From Brassica napus (Eukaryota > Streptophyta > Magnoliopsida > Brassicales > Brassicaceae), in NCBI RefSeq assembly GCF_020379485.1, contig NC_063444.1, positions 6,768,652-6,832,651 on the forward strand: 64,000 nt of DNA, in the 5' to 3' direction. The notes beneath the pieces are model-generated. The model saw nothing but the letters and a program-made list of their open reading frames with translations, ran no database searches and had not been told where the DNA came from. A program made the position numbers and the translations under genes. Below, in pieces: positions 59,166 through 64,000 of the stretch. Positions within the stretch are counted from its first letter, which is position 1, and each line of letters starts with the position of its first letter.

Positions 59166-59745
59166 GTGGTCTGGTTCTTTTAGTAATGGTAATATCCATG
59201 TTCGTAATGTTAAAGTAGGTTTGAACTAAGAGGAGAGTGAACTAAGTAGCTTGGTGTTTTGTAGTATGAAACTCATTATGAAGCTGTACAAGGAGACAGT
59301 TAAGGGGTGTATTTTTTACAATGAACAAGGAGACTTATAAATTTTTATAAGTACTATGTTTTGTTAATACTAATTGATCATGTGATTTCGTATAAGTCTT
59401 GTAATTGTTAATCTCCAACACACATTTTGAGCACATGTGTTTCGTTTCTTTCATCACCAACCAAACAAACAGTATCTATACCTAACAATCACATGTATCT
59501 CCAACACACACTAAGTTTAATAACCCGTGAATAGATTCTCCATCACATGTGATTGTTTAGGACATCACAAACTCACGGACTGTCACACGGGTCTTGTTAC
59601 ACAACTTCATATCTATAAATATGAGCTTGCTCTTGTGATTACAAATACACAAATCTTTCCTCTCCTTATTTCCTAAACAATTACACATCAAAATTCTTCT
59701 CGCTTCTTTCCTAAACAATCACAACCACTTCTCGATATATTTATA

Positions 59746-60454
59746 ATGGCATCTTCCTCCCATTATCATTACCACAAAGATGATGATGATGATGATCTTG
59801 ATACCCCCTTTGAAGAATTTTTAAACAACTATGCTCCTATACCAGAACCAAAAGAGCGAAAAAAATGTATTTTTATAGAGAGACACCGAGAAGAATGCCA
59901 CAACAGGCTTTGGAATGATTATTTTAGCGAGAATCCAAACATACTCTACCAGTTTATTCCGGCGACGGTTTCGAATGAACAAATCTTTGTTCATGCATAT
60001 TGTGCATCGTCTCTCCACAGAAATACCGTATTTTCGACCATCAAAAGATGCAACCGGACGGTCAAGTCTTTCACCTCTACAAAAATGTACTGCAGCAATT
60101 CGACAATTGGCATACGGTGGTGCCGCTGATACAGTAGACGAATATATCCGTCTAGCTGAAACAACGGCTTGAAAATGTTTTCACAATTTTACCGCCAGAA
60201 AAATCACCTTGTTTGGCGATGAATACCTACGACGTCCCACACCGGAGGATCTGGAAAGACTACTACATATTGGAGAAGAACGTGGATTTTCGGAGATGAT
60301 TGGAAGCATCGACTGTATGCATTGGGAGTAGAAGAATTGTCCCACCGCTTGGAAAGGAATGTATTCACGAGGAACCAGAAAACCAACAATTGTCTTGGAG
60401 GCGGTAGCATCGTATGACCTCTGGATATGGCACGCGATTTTTGGAGATCCAGGT
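59746..60454 (+). pseudogene. PIF/Harbinger DDE transposase, N-terminal half
   Basis: MASSSHYHYHKDDDDDD, acidic start, then FRRRFRMNKSLFMHIVHRLS, SLSPLQKCTAAIRQLAYGGAAD, LFGDEYLR.PTPEDLERLL, MIGSIDCMHWE.KNCPTAWKG and TIVLEAVASYDLWIWHAIFGDPG, the standard Harbinger DDE_Tnp_4 order including the first catalytic Asp (SIDCMHWE). Disablements: frameshift near 59945, TGA at 60170-60172, a frameshift between 60180 and 60230, TAG at 60329-60331 replacing a Trp. Sequence stops in FGDPG because an LTR retrotransposon inserted at 60455. Confidence 0.9.
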
Positions 60455-61393
60455 TGATACAACCAAAATAAGGATCACTCTTTCGGTATGGTTGATATGA
60501 ACTCAGATCCGAGGGGATTGAGAACTGATGGATCGAGGGGTGACACTAAGGGTTGCGGAAAAGCCCAAAGATACTACCAGACTTCGATCGTTGCCGGATG
60601 TGACGCACCGGTCCAACAAAAGAAGGTTCGAAACTTGGAGATAACCTCACCAAGAAACTAAGAAGTGTTCTAAACAAAGAACAATAAGAGAAACTCATAA
60701 AAAGGGAAAAACAATCTATTTTATTTCGTGGCTCTAAGGCCTTATTTATAGGATTACAAGTTGTAGAGATCCAAAGAAAAATGTGCTAAAAACAAGACAT
60801 TGGAAATAGAAACAAAGACTTGACTAAATAAAGTCTTTCACTGAAACTTGGACTACCTCTTCATATAGCCACGACCAAGACTTTGAAAAGTGAAGAATAT
60901 GCTCCTGATATGGTCCAAGACATGTCCCTTTGAGGCCTGGTCGAAATCCATCTTTTCCCTTAGCCAATATTTTATCGGTTTCTCCATTTGGTCCAAACAA
61001 GCTCGTTTTTGAATCTTTTTTTGAAAACCATCAAGCCCAATGCTTTATTGAACATTTAGAACATGAATAATAACCTTTGTCATGATTGAATTGACCGTTG
61101 GTTCATCAGAAAGAAGGTTAGCCATTTCGAGCTTCTCGGGTGGTCTGAATTCGCGAGAACTGAAGATCACCTGATTTGTAAATAGCATAACTATCACATA
61201 TGAACTCCGTTTGATCTGATTCTTCTTCAATGAGCTCCGTAATTGAGTTGAGAACATTCTCCAAGTGATTTCATGCGTAGAAGCCTCGTGGTTTGGAAGT
61301 TATGAGTCAAACAATGAACATATATCTTTACTGCTTTCCATGATCAAGCCGTGTATGTCTGTTTTGCCCGGTGCGCTACCCCACGGCACATCA
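60455..61393 (-). repeat. 3' LTR of the retrotransposon
   Basis: On the minus strand it runs TGATGTGCCGTGGGG ... GGTTGTATCA, i.e. TG...CA ends, 939 bp. Confidence 0.9.
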
Positions 61394-61406
61394 TTCCCTC
61401 CCTCTT
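61394..61406 (-). other. Polypurine tract
   Basis: Minus strand AAGAGGGAGGGAA directly before the TG of the 3' LTR; primes plus-strand DNA synthesis. Confidence 0.85.
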
Positions 61407-61421
61407 GAAAAGGATTTGACC

Positions 61422-63123
61422 TCAAATCCATTTCACCTCTATCAAAAGGAAATGAATAAGAGAAACGGATTTTAAAATCATATAAAATTCAATGAAGGAA
61501 AAGTATGGACAAAAACTTCCTTGGAGTTTTGGACTTGTTTTCCTCAAGTACTTCCAGTTCCATGTCCCTGATACATAAGAACTTTGGCGTTCACCAGTGT
61601 TTTCTCTCCTTGGGAACTGATCATACTTATCCTGTACTTTCAAAACAATTAGGGAAACCACATCAAATCTGCGAGAGAAATAATCAAAGAGTTTCTCTAT
61701 CCTTAGGACATCAAAAACATGATCCAAGCTCTTAGGATAATCATCAAAGAATGTGTTGTAAACCAAGATGACATCAAAGCTCAAGACAACACAATTTTCA
61801 AACATTGGTTTCAAATTATACCAAGGTTTATCAGTTTCAACACACAAGTTATCAAGCTTCAAAACAGAATCAAAAATAAAATCGGTTTCAGCTCTATGTG
61901 ATTTTTGTTTCAGCAACTTTTTAACCAAAAATTCGTCCAAGGCACAAATGGATGCAAATAAATTACCAGTGATCAGTTCATGTCTATAAGGGCTCAGATT
62001 AAAGTCATTTTCTTTGAAGACAAATGAATCAAACGATTTTCTAGCACAAAAATCAGACTGTTGCAAATCAAGCTCAAATGACTTTTCAAGATGATCAAAA
62101 CTTTTGCTATGTTTCAAAAACTGATCAAGACTCAAAACAAATCCAAAATGGATGTCATTGCCATTTTGAAAACGTTTTTGATCAAGAATTCCGTCAAGTT
62201 CAAATTTCTCAGAAGAATGAATCATGTTATCAAAAACTGAATTTGAAACACAAAATTCTTTAACTTTGTCAAAACCAAAACGATTTACAACAGGAGAACT
62301 GATCTTAAAAAACATTTCAGGCAGAGAATTAAGTAAATAAAGTTTCTCGCAGTGCTCTTTAGGCAAAGGCGTAGAAGTTGTGCCTGGATCAAAGCAAAGA
62401 TGTTTCTCTATGATGATGGATGATGTGCTTGGTGCTTCCTCATCAAAGATTGGATCAAGCTCGTCTTCTTCATCAAAGATGGGACTAAGATCATTGTCCA
62501 AGGGTCTCCTAGTCTCAAGACGTGGCCCTTGATGTTGGTAGTTCAATGGTTCTTCCTCAAAAACCTGTGAAACTAGAACAAGACTACTCGGATGCTCCGG
62601 TTCAAAACAGGTTAGTCCATTAGTCTCTTCATTATCAATATCAAACATAAGATCAGGTTTTGTAGAAGGAAGATCACATTCATCCTCACAAGTGATCCAA
62701 CTTTCCATTAGCTCTTCATCATACTTATCAAAAATTGGTAAAGAATCTGAAAAATCTTTTAGATCTTCAAGGTTGTTTTCAGATTTACCTTTGGGTTTTT
62801 CACTGATGAAATTTGATGGCTCAGCTACTGGGGCACGTGTGGATGTGCTCTTCTTTTGGCTCTTGCTGACGTCCTTGAGGGCTTTGTCACACACCCTTCA
62901 CAAAGTTATCACAAAATTGTTTGACATCAAACTGAAAATGTTTCCTTTTTGGATCAGCCACATCTTTGGAGGTATTGACATGCTCTTTGCTCCACCGGTT
63001 TGGTTTTTCCTGCACATCAACAAACTCATCAAAAGTATTCAAAGCATATTTAAAGGCGGTTTGAGAGACAGAAAGTCGTGGGTGCTTCTCCTTGTTACTT
63101 TTCCTTTGGAGACTAAACATCAT
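61422..63123 (-). pseudogene. Retrotransposon internal ORF of unknown function, frameshifted
   Basis: From MMFSLQRKSNKEKHPRL (63123) to DNFVKGV, then a frame change at about 62890 into CDKALKDVSKSQKK and onwards for about 490 codons; together about 565 residues. The second part opens with GTG, so it is not an independent start. Rich in Phe, Asp, Leu and Ser, acidic in its first half (DNEETNGLTCFEPE, SPIFDEEDELDPIFDEE), with a later EKLFDYFSRRFD. I see no zinc knuckle, protease D[ST]G, YxDD or integrase motif. It resembles extra or gag-region ORFs seen in Brassicaceae LTR elements, but I cannot name the family. Confidence 0.7.
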
Positions 63124-63423
63124 AACCTGAAAATTCTCAACAAAAAAGTTAGATAAAAATTCTCACACTCTCTCAAGTGTTTAATCTCACCCACTCAAAT
63201 GTTTCTCTCAGATTTTATGGTAATCACTCAAGTTTCTTCTCAAGATTCTAAGAGAACAAATCAAGAATCCCAATGGGTAGATCCAAAGCAAACAAAGGGT
63301 TTTTCTCAAGATAGATAGATAAGAGATTTTTGATTTTTGAAATCCGTTTTAACCACCTCAAAGGCTGGATTTCTCCTCAGCCAGCAGGCTTTCTCTTCCA
63401 CCACCAATCAACAAAACAAACTT

Positions 63424-63453
63424 TGAACTTTTTTTTTTTTTTTTTTTTTTTTT
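63424..63453. repeat. Poly(T) tract in retrotransposon leader
   Basis: About 24 T in a row between the PBS and the ORF start, followed by a second short run at 63471-63478. Confidence 0.85.
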
Positions 63454-63589
63454 GAATCAAATCGTAAATCTTTTTTTTTATATAAATGGATGGTAATGAG
63501 GGGCCCGGATTTAAGAAAGGTAGAAGAAGAAGTATTTGAAGAAGATGGAGAGATGAGAAGATGGAATGATAATAGAGTTACCGGAAGAG

Positions 63590-63603
63590 TGGCTCTGATA
63601 CCA
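63590..63603 (-). other. Primer binding site (initiator tRNA-Met)
   Basis: Minus strand TGGTATCAGAGCCA, two bases downstream of the 5' LTR end; the standard plant tRNA-iMet PBS. Confidence 0.92.
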
Positions 63604-63605
63604 CT

Positions 63606-64000
63606 TGATACAGCCAAAATAAGGATCACTCTTTCGGTATGGTTGATATGAACTCAGATCCGAGGGGATTGAAAACTGATGGATCGAGGGGTGACACTAA
63701 GGGTTGCGGAATAGCTCAAAGATACTACCAGACTTCGATCGTTGCCGGATGTGACGCACCGGTCCAACAAAAGAAGGTTCGAAACTTGGAGATAACCTCA
63801 CCAAGAAACTAAGAAGTGTTCTAAACAAAGAACAATGAGAGAAACTCATAAAAAGGGAAAGACAATCTCTTTTATTTCGTGGCTCTAAGGCCTTATTTAT
63901 AGGATTACAAGTTGTAGAGATCCAAAGAAAAATGTGCTAAAAACAAGACATTGGAAATAGAAACAAAGACTTGACTAAATAAAGTCTTTGACTGAAACTT
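63606..64000 (-). repeat. 5' LTR of the retrotransposon, partial
   Basis: Starts TGATACAGCC on the plus strand and matches the other LTR to the window edge; roughly 544 bp more are expected outside. Confidence 0.9.

Larger units (their letters stand above)
56300..64000 (+). mobile_element. PIF/Harbinger element, right end outside window
   Basis: The likely left terminus GACCATGATTATCGGGGTCC follows a TAA that would be the 3-bp target duplication. Inside, on the plus strand: a Myb/SANT-like ORF1 (57538), a GRF zinc-finger ORF (58652) and a broken DDE transposase (59746), the last cut by an LTR retrotransposon at 60455. The other half of the transposase and the right terminus should lie beyond 64000. 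The left boundary is inferred from TSD and sequence style. Confidence 0.65.
60455..64000 (-). mobile_element. LTR retrotransposon without pol, 5' end outside window
   Basis: Minus orientation. Left (3') LTR 60455-61393 and right (5') LTR from 63606; the 395 shared bp differ at about 8 positions. PBS complementary to initiator tRNA-Met and a polypurine tract lie at the correct ends. The 2.2-kb interior holds one frameshifted ORF of unknown family and no protease, RT, RNase H or integrase, so it is non-autonomous. It interrupts the Harbinger transposase. Confidence 0.9.

Noticed and set aside
61505..61989. Plus-strand ORFs in the LTR element
   Set aside because: Shadows of the long minus-strand ORF; orientation fixed by PBS and PPT.

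Overview
The window looks like a transposon-rich stretch of a Brassicaceae plant genome, most likely Brassica or Raphanus. The reasons are one conserved single-exon AT-hook gene that closely fits Arabidopsis AHL23, an AT-rich background with GT-AG introns, and many TE families typical of Brassica: CACTA ends reading CACTACAAGAAAAC, Helitrons ending in CTAG, Stowaway and Tourist MITEs, and a CCGG-rich MULE. AHL23 (2360-3238, minus) is the only confident host gene. I found no rRNA, tRNA or CRISPR.

Layout. 1-3.5 kb: CCGAA-type repeat, then AHL23. 3.7-10.4 kb: a MULE-type MITE, a MITE carrying telomere-like CCCTAAA repeats, and a Helitron. 10.5-14.4 kb: a deleted CACTA (element 1) and a copia RT / LINE-type RNase H chimera. 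15-24.7 kb: five Stowaway MITEs, a 575-bp tandem duplication, a 2.6-kb Helitron and a Tourist MITE. 26.6-28.9 kb: two Helitrons in opposite orientation. 30.8-33.7 kb: a non-autonomous CACTA (element 2) with target duplication CTT. About 35.8-56.3 kb: a decayed, apparently non-TIR MULE split by two full-size CACTA elements, a decayed minus-strand one (element 3, 36661-44193) and an apparently intact plus-strand one (element 4, 45624-53278, TSD GTT). 56.3 kb to the window end: a PIF/Harbinger element (Myb/SANT-like ORF1, GRF zinc-finger ORF, broken DDE transposase) cut by a young LTR retrotransposon that lacks pol and runs off the window.

How the genes work together. In each full-size CACTA, a TnpD-like transposase gene is followed on the same strand by a TnpA-like gene with a Ptta/En-Spm-type region. 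Dense short motifs at both ends, and also between the two genes, are the expected binding sites of the TnpA-like protein. In element 4 the inferred exons join into unbroken frames of 1113 and 401 codons, so it may be autonomous and could mobilise relatives.

The most notable observation is in the non-coding spacer of CACTA element 3. On the strand opposite to the transposase genes, a TATAAATA box is followed about 85 nt later by a 120-nt, well-paired stem-loop shaped like a plant miRNA precursor. This recalls rice miR820, which lies in CACTA elements and targets a host DNA methyltransferase. I propose it as a candidate transposon-encoded miRNA; its target is unproven.
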